From: Dolomedes plantarius
Taxonomy: Eukaryota; Arthropoda; Arachnida; Araneae; Dolomedidae
DNA length: 64,000 nucleotides
Direction of reading: 5' to 3'
Assembly (NCBI GenBank): GCA_907164885.2
Contig: OU015490.1
Coordinates: 236,721,622 to 236,785,621, forward strand
Below the pieces are notes generated by a model, which worked only from the letters and a program-made list of their open reading frames with translations, did not search any database and was not told where the DNA came from. Positions 50,884 through 61,810 of this stretch are shown here, piece after piece (position 1 is the first letter of the stretch; each line of letters starts with the position of its first letter). A program made the translations under genes and the position numbers.

Positions 50884-52292
50884 CACTGCTGGCCACTGTA
50901 AATACAACACCCTGAAGGAAACATGCAAATAACATGAAATTTACGACATGCATTAGCGGAGGTGAGATATGCAAATGATTAGAATTTCAGCGCAGACGCA
51001 CATCACGCGCGCCTGTGGCGCCACTTCAAAGCGCTATTTAAGGCTTGGAGATTTCGACGATTTCAAGTTCGGCAATTGTGTTTTTCTTGAGGTTTTTTCA
51101 AAAAAACGATCAATTATGCCTCGTCGAAAACTGCGATCATCTTTTGATCGAGTATCCGAGTTCGACAGAGGAAGGATAGTGGCCTACCGAGATTGTGGAT
51201 TATCTTTCAGGGAAATCGGTAGTCGTGTTGGACGAAACCAAACAACTGTAATGCGGATATGTGATCGTTGGATGCAGGAGGGTACGACGGACCGGCGTGT
51301 TCGATCGCATCCACCTCAGCGCACCACTTCACGTGATGACAGGCAAATTGTGCGCATGGCAGTGACGGATCGCTCAGTCACATCACGAATCATAGCACAG
51401 CACATGCAGTCTGTAACGCATCATCCGGTGTCTGCGCGTACCATTCGACGCCATTTACAGCAGAATGGTCTGTCCGCAAGACGTCCATTGCTTTGTCTAC
51501 CCTTCACGCAGAACCACAGACGTCTCCGCCGCCAATGGTGCGATAACAGAAGGATGTGGTCGGCAGAATGGAATGAAATTGTCTTTACTGACGAGTCACG
51601 CTTCTGTCTGCAACACCACGATGGTCGCATTCGAGTCTGGAGACACCGTGAAGAGAGGATGCTGAACAGCTGCGTTATGCACCGCCACACTGGTCCTGCA
51701 GCGGGTATTATGGTATGGGGCGGTATTAGATATCACTCTCGCACACCTCTAGTACGCATTGCCGGTACTTTAAACAGCCAGCGCTACATCTCCGAGGTGT
51801 TGGAGCCAGTTGTCCTTCCTTACCTCCAGGGCTTGCCCACAGCCATATTTCAACAGGATAATGCGCGACCACACGTGGCACGCATTGTCCAACGGTTCTT
51901 CGTCAATCGCCAGATTGAATTGCTTCCCTGGCCGCCTCGCTCTCCGGATCTTTCGCCGATAGAAAACATGTGGTCCATGGTTGCTCTACGATTGACCCAG
52001 ATTCCATCTCCAGCTGCCACAGCAGATCAACTTTGGCAACGTGTGGAAGCTGCTTGGTCTGCTGTACCCCAAGAACTCATTCGAAGTCTCTTTGAATCAA
52101 TGTCGAGGCGTGTGGCAGCGGTGATCTCCAACAATGTCGGCTACTCTAGCTACTGATTTTGGCAGGAACCACACTTCACAGAAGTCTATAAATTTAATCA
52201 TTTGTCACTTGGTCAACATGTTATCTACAAAATAAATTTTGTTATGATATCTCTTGTCTTTCTTGGTGTTGCAATTTGGGTGGCCAGCAGTG
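50884..52292 (+). mobile_element. Apparently intact Tc1-like transposon (1.41 kb)
   Basis: TA on both sides (50882-50883, 52293-52294). Inverted ends CACTGCTGGCCACTGTAAAT and CACTGCTGGCCACCCAAATT match over about 27 bp with about 5 differences. Encloses one full-length uninterrupted transposase gene. The element at 8001 is an old relative by its left end. Confidence 0.9.
51116..52156 (+). CDS. Tc1-family (DD34E) transposase, apparently intact
   Basis: The ATG at 51116 (MPRRKLRSSFDRVSEFDRG) is preferred. It gives 346 residues, the usual Tc1 length, and matches the MPRR start of relatives, whereas the frame's first ATG at 50969 adds 49 residues that read as leader. Two helix-turn-helix regions are present (GRIVAYRDCGLSFREIGSR; TIRRHLQQNGLS), with a basic GRPR-like turn in between. 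Catalytic residues are Asp in VFTDESRFC, Asp in FQQDNARPHVA and Glu in SPDLSPIENMW, with exactly 34 residues between the last two. GIMVWGGI is also present. No stop or frameshift was seen. The enzyme would excise and insert the element at TA in the nucleus. Transcription cannot be judged from sequence. Confidence 0.9.
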   Translation: MPRRKLRSSFDRVSEFDRGRIVAYRDCGLSFREIGSRVGRNQTTVMRICDRWMQEGTTDRRVRSHPPQRTTSRDDRQIVRMAVTDRSVTSRIIAQHMQSVTHHPVSARTIRRHLQQNGLSARRPLLCLPFTQNHRRLRRQWCDNRRMWSAEWNEIVFTDESRFCLQHHDGRIRVWRHREERMLNSCVMHRHTGPAAGIMVWGGIRYHSRTPLVRIAGTLNSQRYISEVLEPVVLPYLQGLPTAIFQQDNARPHVARIVQRFFVNRQIELLPWPPRSPDLSPIENMWSMVALRLTQIPSPAATADQLWQRVEAAWSAVPQELIRSLFESMSRRVAAVISNNVGYSSY

Positions 52293-52422
52293 TATATATA
52301 TATGTAACAACTGATTTAAATTTAGCGTACCACAACAAACACTGAGCTTTTTGCCTCACATTCGCCATTATTACAGTCTCTATTTGCACCTTGGACTAAG
52401 CGCGGAGTCACAGCGTCGGCTA

Positions 52423-52880
52423 TAGGCGTAGCGTGCTTCTACCTTTTTTTTTGGTGGGGAGGGCATGAATGGAATTCAGATAGGGCCTTCCTCAGCGCAT
52501 TGACTGCCGGACGGTCTTTAAAATATGATTTTTTTAAATTGAATAGCAATAAAATTGATGTTTGAGTAGTATTCATAAGTTGTACAATGAGAAAAATAAA
52601 TATAACATAAATAAAATGAGAAAAAAATACATAGCATAACATTTTTGTTATGGATCATGTTATCGTTAAAAACAATGTTAAGGCTAAAGACATAATCGGG
52701 ATCTTCAGTTTCACAGTTTGAAAAAGCGGGAAAAAACCGACATTTTAAAAAGTTTTCTACAATTTTCAGATTTTAACTGGACTTCTATTAACGTTTTAAT
52801 TTACTTCCTGTTAAGGTAGCAGGGTTGAGGGGGGGGGGAAGCGTGTCCCCTGTTTTCCCCTACTCCGACGCTACGCCTAT
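52423..52880. mobile_element. Candidate MITE with TAGGCGTAGCG ends
   Basis: TAGGCGTAGCG at the left and its inverted match CGCTACGCCTA at the right, about 458 bp apart. No clear target duplication. GC-rich edges around an AT-rich core. No coding. Confidence 0.4.
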
Positions 52881-53936
52881 GTAATCGACTCACGCCCGCA
52901 ACGCAGTCGAAGTCACCATGATAACAAATAATAAAACTATCAGAGTTGACATTCTATGAGGTGACACGCAAAATCCGATCTTCCGATAGTTGTTCACGAA
53001 GTGCACAATTGGGGCATCTTTTCAATTTTTTCACAAATCACGGGCATCTGTTTCGATGACCCTGTATTGACCCTTATTACTTTAAAGTAAAGCAGTAATG
53101 GATTCATTTTGAATTATAAAAAAAGGAATAATCCTTGGCAAAATCAGTTGCGGTTAGCTTTGTTTAAGTGATAAATTGATTTTCAAATCTGATCAGTAAG
53201 TAATATCTTATATACGACATAATGTACATTAATAATACGACATAATGTACATAATTCTCACATATTCAGATAAACTCTTCACGTACAAAAAACAAAAACA
53301 GAGCTCATCAATTTTTTTTTCTTCCCGGATCTGAAAATTGACATCTTCTGCGGTTTAAAAAAAAACAGGCTACATTTTTTCTTTTACTTTCAAATTCATT
53401 TCAAACATAATATTCATTTCTCTTTTTCCCCTAAAACATGCTTATTAAATTCTCTTCGTTTCAGACACGTTTTAATTTAAATTCTAAATTCGGTAAAGGA
53501 CAAAAAAAAGGAAAGAACACAACTCCGTTTCTTTTCATTGAGAAACTTTTGCATAACGTAAGATAATTTATTCCAGATAGTTGTAAATAAACAGAAATTC
53601 CTGAATGTTCATGAATTTTTTTTTTTTCAATTTAAAACACCCGTTTGGGAAAAGTATTCCATAGCTACTCCAGCTTGAAAACGAAAGCTATTTTTAAATT
53701 GTATGTTTCCATAGTAACTGAATTAGGATACATTCTCTTTTCTTTAGAATATTGTTTTTTGCCATGAATATTATTATTAATTGGAATTTTTTTTTGTGCG
53801 TGTTTATGCTGAGAGTTGTGATTTCAAACACGTACATAGAAAGATATCATTGTTAAAATAATTTGAGGGGGATGGTATTTAAATTATCTCCATTAAAACA
53901 CTATATATTTAAGAACACACACATATATATGTATGC
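52881..53936. other. AT-rich stretch, no gene recognised
   Basis: Nothing recognised. Confidence 0.4.

Positions 53937-53990
<54 letters not shown>
53937..53990. repeat. (TA)n microsatellite
   Basis: About 54 bp of TA. No transposon end is visible beside it. Confidence 0.95.
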
Positions 53991-53995
<5 letters not shown>

Positions 53996-55016
53996 CTTAA
54001 ATATTATGCTCTCAATTCTAGCATTTTGACTCCCTTTCCTAAATCCAATCCCCAGTAATATTAATTTATCACTTTATAACCCTTAGCCACAGAACTTCTC
54101 ATGAATCACATGCCTTTGAATTTCTACACGTGTATATGGCCGAATTCAGGAGTGGGTTAGCTTCGTGAGCCCCCTAAATCTACTGACCCTACAAATAATA
54201 GCCACATGTGTTTTTTTGCCCTCTCGTGTTTAATGTTGAAAGGTGATATTATTCGGAGCCGTTCTTCTTGAATGAACGGATATAATTTAGCGCTAATAAA
54301 TGATGTACTAAGAAGTTTGACCCGACTGCATTTAAATCTAATTTTTATTCTTTTCAGGCTTAGTCTAGCTCCAGCCATGCAAATATGAGCTATAGTACAG
54401 CAGATATAGGTTTTAGGGTAGAACTAAATCCCACAAAGACGGGGTTTGAATTTTTCAGTTCGACGTTGGTATCTTCTTAACATACTAAAAGTCTAGAAAA
54501 ATCTGAGTCTGCAAAATGCGTTTCTTTGTCGCCATCTTGAAAAAAATGAAATTTTTTTTTTTTTAATAAAGAAATCATAAAATATCATGTGTAGTATCAA
54601 ATTACAGAAAATTGCATTCTGAAAGAGATTAGAATATTGGTTTTAAAAAACAAAAAAAAAAAATAAAAAAAATGCTGGCCGAGAAACTGAAAGCTTTTGC
54701 AGTGTTGAAAATCATATTTTTATTAATCAAAATGCGGGCCAAGTTGATTTCGCAGAATACACAGTCTCACATATGCTTACAGGTAAAGCTTATTCAAGAG
54801 CTGTTAGAGGACACATACTGATTTCATCTGTACTTACATCAATGTTGCTTAAACTGTAACATCAATCTGTACTTACATCAATGTAACTTAAAACTTCCGA
54901 CAGAGCTCTCACGTGAGGAACAGATGGACCAATGGGTACATATGAAATGGGTTCAGGTTGTAATTTAAGGACGTCATGTAATGGGGATATTACACACACA
55001 CACATACACACACATA
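53991..55016. other. No gene recognised
   Basis: Contains a short local duplication (ATCTGTACTTACATCAATG at about 54827-54845 and 54865-54883). No coding. Confidence 0.4.
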
Positions 55017-55023
55017 TATATAA

Positions 55024-55083
<60 letters not shown>
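55017..55083. repeat. (TA)n microsatellite
   Basis: About 65 bp of TA, preceded by CACACACA units. Confidence 0.95.
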
Positions 55084-55091
<8 letters not shown>

Positions 55092-55329
55092 AAAGCTAGT
55101 AATTTCTTAATTCAATACTCTTAACATTTAAAAACTATTAATTCTTCAATTTAGTATTCAAAATTACATACCCCTATTTAATCTCTTAAATTATTTAATT
55201 CCCTCTGGGCATTCGTGTTAAATTCCGAAAAATAATTCCAAATTCCAGTATGGTCGTCCCAGTAAAACTTATATAGAAACCTCATGGTAATAGCCTTTGT
55301 AAAACCCCGGGCGATATTATTAAAGATGG

Positions 55330-55693
55330 CTGACTTTGTAACGGAATTAGACGCGGCGCGGAGTCCCTACAAATTTAGATCTGTTCTGCACACGAACACC
55401 AACTTTAAACCAATCAACTATTAAATCACGCCCTTTTGCCACGTGATGGAATGAAGTTTATATAAGTTCTAGCTTCCAAAATCAGCAAGCACTCATGTAC
55501 TTTCCCTTCCCGCATTCATCCCGGCGGAGTCACCAGCGGTTAAATAAAAATGTCGGTCACGTAAGATTGTGTCAACGTCTGATTCTTTCGGCCAGAGTAT
55601 CATTCCAATAATCCAGCGTAAATAAAGTTTCTTCACCGTGGTATGGGGTTGCGGCATCTTCAGTGCAATGACCGGCGGTCGTTCTCCCCATAT

Positions 55694-55700
<7 letters not shown>
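55330..55700 (+). repeat. Possible solo LTR
   Basis: Starts near TGTAACGGAATTAGACGC, has a TATATAAG box at about 55457 and AATAAA signals near 55540 and 55620, and ends near ACACACA. Composition differs from the neighbours. No second copy is in the window to confirm. Confidence 0.25.
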
Positions 55701-55703
<3 letters not shown>

Positions 55704-55725
<22 letters not shown>

Positions 55726-55729
55726 CATA
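55704..55729. repeat. (TA)n microsatellite
   Basis: About 22 bp of TA leading into a mariner-type end. Confidence 0.9.
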
Positions 55730-57645
55730 CAGGGTGATTATAATTCAAGTTCCACTTTGAAATGGTCAAAAAAAGAAAACTACTGGGCCAAATCTTATCA
55801 AACTTGGTAATAGTTTAAAGGAGGTCATGGGAATTTCTTTTCCGCCGAAAAAAAGTTAAAAAACCCACCATCAGGGGGGGGGATGGCACTGTATGCAATA
55901 TTGTTAAACGAAATAAGACATGAAGACATCGGTTTAAAATGTGTTTAATCGTTTCTGAAACGTGTTACAAAGCATGTTCAATGTGTCGTCCACCATTTTC
56001 CGAAAGCGAGTTAAATCGAATTACTGCATGCTCAACAGTAGCTCTTAGTATATCAGGAGGAATGTTACGGACATGTCGGTGTATCTCATCTTTCAATTCC
56101 GCCAAATTCTTTAGATTATCATCATAAACAGTGCTCTTGAGATAACCCCAGAAGTCACAGGGGATGAGGTCTGGTGACCGTGGTGGGCATTTTGTGGGGA
56201 CGTTTCGGCCTATAATCCGTTCATTCGTGAAATGTTGCTTAAGTGACAGTGTGACACATGTACCAATGTGTGGTGGTGCCCCGTCCTGCATAAAAACAGT
56301 GGTGTCTAAAATACCACGTTGCTGGAGCTAACATTGACTCTAAGCAATCTGCAGTCACAGTTCATGTAACAGGTCCAGCTCTCGACTGATCTTCAAAGAA
56401 AAATCGTCCAATTATGAAGCTAGCTGTCATACCACACCAAACGGTGACTTTAGCAGAATGCAGTGGAACTGGGTAGATGACATGAAGGGTTTGTTTGGCC
56501 CAAATCCTACAGTTATGGGTGTTGGCATCGCCATTCAGGTCAAAATGGGCCTCATCTGTCCACAAAAGGTTCCATAGCCAATGTTCGTCCATTTCCATCC
56601 GTACAAGGAATTCCAAAGCAAAAGATTCTCTTGCAGCAGGATCGTTACGTTTAAGTTCTTGAACATGATTGATTTTGTATGGGTAGAATTGCAGCACTTT
56701 ATGGACAATTTTGTACACCGTACTCCTTGGTACGGCCATTCGACGTGCGACAGCACGTACGCTGCACGTAACGTGTGTGTTTTCCATTCTTGCTTCCTCC
56801 ACTGCTTAATGCAACAGCCTCCTCGGTTTCCACAGAAGCAGGTTTCCTTCCCCTCCCAGGTGCAACAGATAACAAACCCGTGGCTTCAAACTTTGCCATC
56901 ATTTTCCTCAAACCCCGCGGTGTCATTGGCCCTCGGCATATTCCTCTTACTGAACGATACCTTTGCAAATCTCGCCTTTCATTTCTATCGCATTCATAAT
57001 AATATTTAACTAGAAAAGAACGGTCTTGCATGGTTAGAGACATTGTCGATTCGTAACAATGAGAACTCTGACAAACAGGCTCACTTTTATCTGGAAAATC
57101 GTATGACGTGTAAAACGCATCTGCATAAATCATTTGCTTTTTCCTGCCGTAAGCCAATTACAAGCCATTGCGGTTTTGCATAACCCCACAAGCAGTTTCG
57201 TTTTAGAAACGATTAAAAACGTTTTAAACCGATATCTTCATGTCTTAGGGTGGAATTCAGGCTTCAAAATTCACAAATTAGCGATCTGTAAGAAAACGAT
57301 TTACGGAATGCGCACACTTTAAATGGTAATTTTGTTTAGGTCAATGTTTCTTAAGGGTATATAAAATAACAAAAATAAGGGTATATAAATACTAATAATA
57401 CTATAAATAAAATATTAAGGGTATATAAAATAATAAAAGGTTAAGTTAGATTCCGACCCTTATTTCGTTTAGCAATATTGCATACAGCGCCATTTTCCTA
57501 CTGGTTGTGAGTTTTTGAATTTTTTTTTGGCGGAAAAGAAATTCCCATGATCTCCTTTACACTATTCCCAAGTTTTATAACAGTTGGTCCAGTAGTTTTT
57601 CTTTTATGACCATTTCACAGTGGAACTTTAGTTATAACCACCCTG
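55730..57645 (-). mobile_element. Mariner-type element with about 190-bp inverted repeats (1.92 kb)
   Basis: Ends CAGGGTGATTATAATTCAAG and, inverted, CAGGGTGGTTATAACTAAAG, with TA outside (55728-55729, 57646-57647). Inverted similarity continues about 190 bp at roughly 80-85% identity, through ATATTG-TAAACGAAATAAG. Broken minus-strand transposase inside. Confidence 0.9.
55965..57043 (-). pseudogene. Mariner-type transposase, two frameshifts
   Basis: The probable start is MSLTMQDRSFLVKYY at 57043. An N-terminal DNA-binding region (TPRGLRKMMAKFEATG) and a GRGRKP linker follow. The frame shifts near 56800 to VRAVARRMAVPRSTVYKIV, FYPYKINHVQEL, the first Asp in WTDEAHFDLNG and HSAKVTVWCGM (56802-56362). 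A second shift between 56362 and 56291 leads to the second Asp in MQDGAPPH and the third in SPDLIPCDFWGYLKS. I count 42 residues between those Asp residues. Related in order and motifs to the truncated gene at 47700 (FYPYKI, VTVWCG). Confidence 0.8.
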
Positions 57646-57845
<200 letters not shown>

Positions 57846-58599
57846 CGTTAGCATTCTATTTGCGTTATGAAGAATGATTAAAACTAGGATGGAGAAAATA
57901 CAGTTTGTATTTATAGACTAAGCATGCAACCGGTCTCTACTTTTTTACCCTGACGTCTCCCTTTCAATGTAAGCGGATTTTTCGTTCATGACAAAGTGAT
58001 AAATTAATCACATAGTTTGGAATTGACATGTCCAGCAGATCACAGAAACGGACCTCTTTATCATTACAATGCCGCTTTAAATGATTTCCATACATTATTT
58101 CATCATCTTTCAATTCATCACTATCTGCTTCCAAAGAGGAAAAATATCCGAATTCTCAGGGTCCATTATTGGAGGCTTACAGCTTGATGTGTTCCAAGAA
58201 ATCGTCTAATAATCTCATTGTTTGAAAAAAAGTCACCATTATTTCTCTGCTGTCTTTTGTTCGACAAATTGAACTGTTTCAAGACATCAGACATGTAAAA
58301 TATATCACATGAGTCATTTTCTTCTATTTTTTTACCGCTAAAAAATAGCACCGTGGGTTTCTACTGACCTACAGACTGCATGTCATCGTTGACTTAATTC
58401 CGTGATGGGAAATGCAATTTGCTTCCCTTTGTGGACCCATAGTCCTGTACCGTGGACCTCTTTAAATATCCTTAAGCTCCCAGGAGGCCATATGGTCCAA
58501 GGATGAGAACGGCAGCTTTAACTTACTTCAATCTAGTCATAATGATTCTTTAATTCCAGGTCTCATTTTTGAATAATCGTAGTTCTATTCAGCACCTTG
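57846..58599. other. No gene recognised
   Basis: Nothing recognised before the LINE RNase H fragment. Confidence 0.4.
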
Positions 58600-59195
58600 C
58601 TGAATAGTGGAAGCACGGTGACAGAACGACAGTAAATATTGTCTGGCATTTGGGATGCTTGAGTGCTAATAATAGGATATTTTTTCAATGGGTACCTTCA
58701 TACGTAGATATTTACGGTAACGAGGTTTCGGATGGTCTGGTCCAGGAGGACAGACTTAGTTCTTTTGACGGCGGCAGTCTTTCTTCCTCGGAACTTGTTT
58801 CTTGGGTCAAACTTGAAATCAACTAACTCCTCTTGGAGAAAGACCCCCGTTCATTATTGCGGCCATCTTGGTGGAGCCTTGAATGGGGCAAGCAGCAGGG
58901 GAGATCAGACAGATCTAGCCAGGCTTTGCAGTGGTCATCTTCGTGCTCTACGGTTTGTGTCGGACTTTAAAGTTTACCCCCTTTCCCGAGGTGCAGTTTG
59001 ACTCAGGCCACTTCTCCCCATATCTTGGCATGTATTGGTGGCCAGAGGAGCCAGCTGTACTCCAATCCTGTCTCGGTTTTTGAAAACTCACGATTTCATG
59101 GACCTGATGTGATATTGCTGTCGATCGGGTGCGATAAGCAACAACATATTTTTGATGAAAGATTGAGAATAAAATACTGCTGTTTATTTTGATAA
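58600..59195 (+). pseudogene. RNase H and C-terminal tail of a non-LTR retrotransposon
   Basis: Around 58685 the plus strand reads FQWVPSHVDIYGNEVSDGLV, the WVPSH-I-GNE-SD block of the RNase H domain carried by I/R1-type LINEs. After frameshifts a segment around 58890-58990 gives QTDLARLCSGHLRALRFV, then a Cys/His-containing end (HILACIG, SNPVSVFE). That end resembles the C-terminal tail of arthropod LINE ORF2 proteins. The rest of ORF2 is absent. Several stops and shifts. RNase H normally degrades the RNA strand after reverse transcription. Confidence 0.65.
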
Positions 59196-60206
59196 GTAAG
59201 CTGTTTATTTTGCTTCTCCTGTCTCAATAGAAACTACATTTTAAGACCATTGCGTTTATTTGCCTTTTTTTTAGGAACATTCGAAAACTACCTTTTGTTT
59301 CTATTTATCTTTGATTACAGCCACAACAATATCAGTTAAAACAACTAACTATATTTTTATGAAAATAAATCCCTTTCGTGGGGATTAAAAGATTCCTACT
59401 TTTATGAACTGATTGCGGTAATTAAAGTTTAAAATGAACTCCTCTAGTTTCGGAAATTAATGAGGAATTAATTCACAATGAAATTTTGTTAAAATATTTC
59501 GATTGTTAATGAGCAAGTGTTCAAATTTTGTAACATTTAGGGTAATTTCTTACGAAATCTTGCAAGTTTTGAATCCTGTCTTTTATATTTAAAATAAAAT
59601 TCATTCATCGAATTTCTCAAAGGATATTTTCAAAAATTCTTGAAAATTTAAAAAGTCGTCAATTTCTTGCTAATCTAAATGAGAGTCTTAAAAATACAGC
59701 CCAAAGCCTTATGAATTTGTCTTCATAGAAACATGTTCTTTTTATATTCTGAGTGTAATAATTATATGGTAGAAGTATGTATAAGTATGTATATGCATAT
59801 GTGAATAAATTTATACATAAGGATGAATTAAAATTTTATGTTAGCAGTTATAGATAATTTTGCATTCCTTTAGATAGTCAAAAAATGCTTTGTTTGAAAT
59901 TAACTTTCAGTGCATAAATCTATCTCTAAAATGAACAAAACTATATAGTTCTAGAGAATTTGAGTTACTTCAAAATCTTTCACCCTTGAAACACCTTTGT
60001 CGTGCATGGCACCCTTTTACGACGTAGGGGGACGACACCGTGGGGGTCCTATGACGAAAGCCCACGGTAGTCAGTCTGCGCGGGGTTGCGATAGAGAACA
60101 GAGCGTCGGAGTGTGACCCCAAAAAGACGCATTATGGTACATTCACATTGCAGAAGAAATTCTGCAGGGAAGTACCCCCAATTCCTGTCATCACATTAGT
60201 CACGGT
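59196..60206. other. No gene recognised
   Basis: AT-rich to about 59990, then a GC-richer patch without coding features. Confidence 0.4.
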
Positions 60207-60229
60207 AACCCTACCCGTCGGGTAGGGTT
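60207..60229. repeat. Perfect 23-bp palindrome
   Basis: Arms AACCCTACCCG and CGGGTAGGGTT around a single T. Inside a GC-richer patch (about 60000-60470). Confidence 0.8.
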
Positions 60230-60879
60230 CATTTCACTCTCATCCCCCATTCCCGCCCCCAAGGTCCCTTCTTTTTCTTTGATGCTCTCGGCAAAGACCG
60301 CTCCGACACAAGATCAGTGCAGGACTGCTCTGCAGGCCGCTGCCCATAAATCACTGGTTTCCCCGCAGAATTCTGGAGGAGAGCATGGATGTGAACGCGC
60401 TATTAGGTTCTTGTTTGCTCTCAGTCAGAGTCAGATTACTGAGGTAGGAATTAGTAAAGCTAAATAGTGCAAATTAAGTCCTGTGGATATTTTGAGTGTT
60501 GTGTCTTTGTTTACGAATCGTGTGAATTAAATATTTCGAATAGTCACTTGAGTGGTGCTAAATCTGCTATTGATAACGTCGTCCATCAGAGAAAGATCGA
60601 AGGGAGGACGAAAAACCTTTATGTCCTTTCGTACAGGGTGCAGCAGAATTGGACTCCAACATTTCAAAGGGTAATGAAAAACGAACAAAACAATTCACAG
60701 AAAAAGACTTCATATTTTCGAAAAGTTCTGTGGTGAAGTGGTCCGTGATCGTATATACCATATCAGGAATTATGAGGAAAGACATACCTGTCATACTTTC
60801 TTTTATTGAAGTCTGCAGATAACTATGGGATTGGAGAGTGTACTTATAGAGAATCTATGCTCACTTCTACCCAGACTTG

Positions 60880-61143
60880 GGTGTATATAATTTGAAGTAG
60901 CACTCTATTTGAATTATATACAAACACAGTTTATACATGAAACAATGTTTATTGGATTCATTGCACATATAATTGGCTTTTACAGCAATAAGCATGCGTA
61001 CTACTTGTACGGAATGTAAATACAGCTTTCAAGAACAATATAATTTTATACTCACGAACAGTAAGTCAAACCAGCAGTACTGCCACGTAAACTTCTGGCC
61101 CGTAAAGCACTAGCGCAGGATAACACCTTTTTCAACCTTAACA
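60880..61143 (-). repeat. Candidate 3' LTR of gypsy copy 3
   Basis: On the minus strand a polypurine tract (GAAAAAGGGGGAGG, about 61162-61147) is followed by TGTTAAGGTTG. The stretch contains an AATAAA signal (near 60960) and an ending such as ATATACA near 60885. The far LTR is outside the window, so the limits are a guess. Confidence 0.3.
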
Positions 61144-61810
61144 ACCTCCCCCTTTTTCATTAATGACGCTGCGTGGTATTTATACTAAGCGCGTATGCCA
61201 AAATTAGCATATCTGAAGCAGCTTCTTTAATTCACTCAAAAGTTCGATTCTTGTGAATCGAATCTTGTGTATACCTTACACTGGCCTCCCTCGAAAAAAA
61301 AAATTAGGTAACTGAGGTCTGAACGGCTTCAGTTAACTAATTGAAAACGCGTGCTGGTCTGACTTTTTACATAATGGGTGGCAAAGCCAAAAAACCTTCC
61401 ACACGTTGTGTGGGGGAAAAACGCCACTACCATTTTACAAAACTAACCCCGAAAGGTCCAGGTGACACCATTACACAGTGGATTTGCAGAGTTGCGGATA
61501 CTGGGCTGGCCAACTGCGCCCTAAAATATCTATTTTAATTAAAAGTGACAACACAATTGCACAACATGACATTTCTTGACTGTATCTGCTCTCCCCCAAT
61601 TTATAATGTACATGTGTTATGATTTGCGAAGTTAGTATGTTAGTTGTTTGTTATCTGTAGTTAGTATGTATTTTTTTTCCACTACATGTCCCCTTCAAAA
61701 ATTTATAAAACAACAGTATACCGTTTTTTTTCAGTGCCTCACCACTTCCCCTCAAAATGTTTACACAGTATATACACTGGGGAACTTCAAACCAATTTGG
61801 TTCGATTTTA
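61144..61810 (-). other. 3' untranslated region of gypsy copy 3
   Basis: Non-coding between the pol stop and the candidate LTR. Other purine tracts (near 61597 and 61693) are alternative LTR borders. Confidence 0.35.

Noticed and set aside
60279..60736. Adjacent short frames in a GC-richer patch
   Set aside because: Checked as a possible host exon or gag. No motif, weak start context and no consistent splice sites, so not called.
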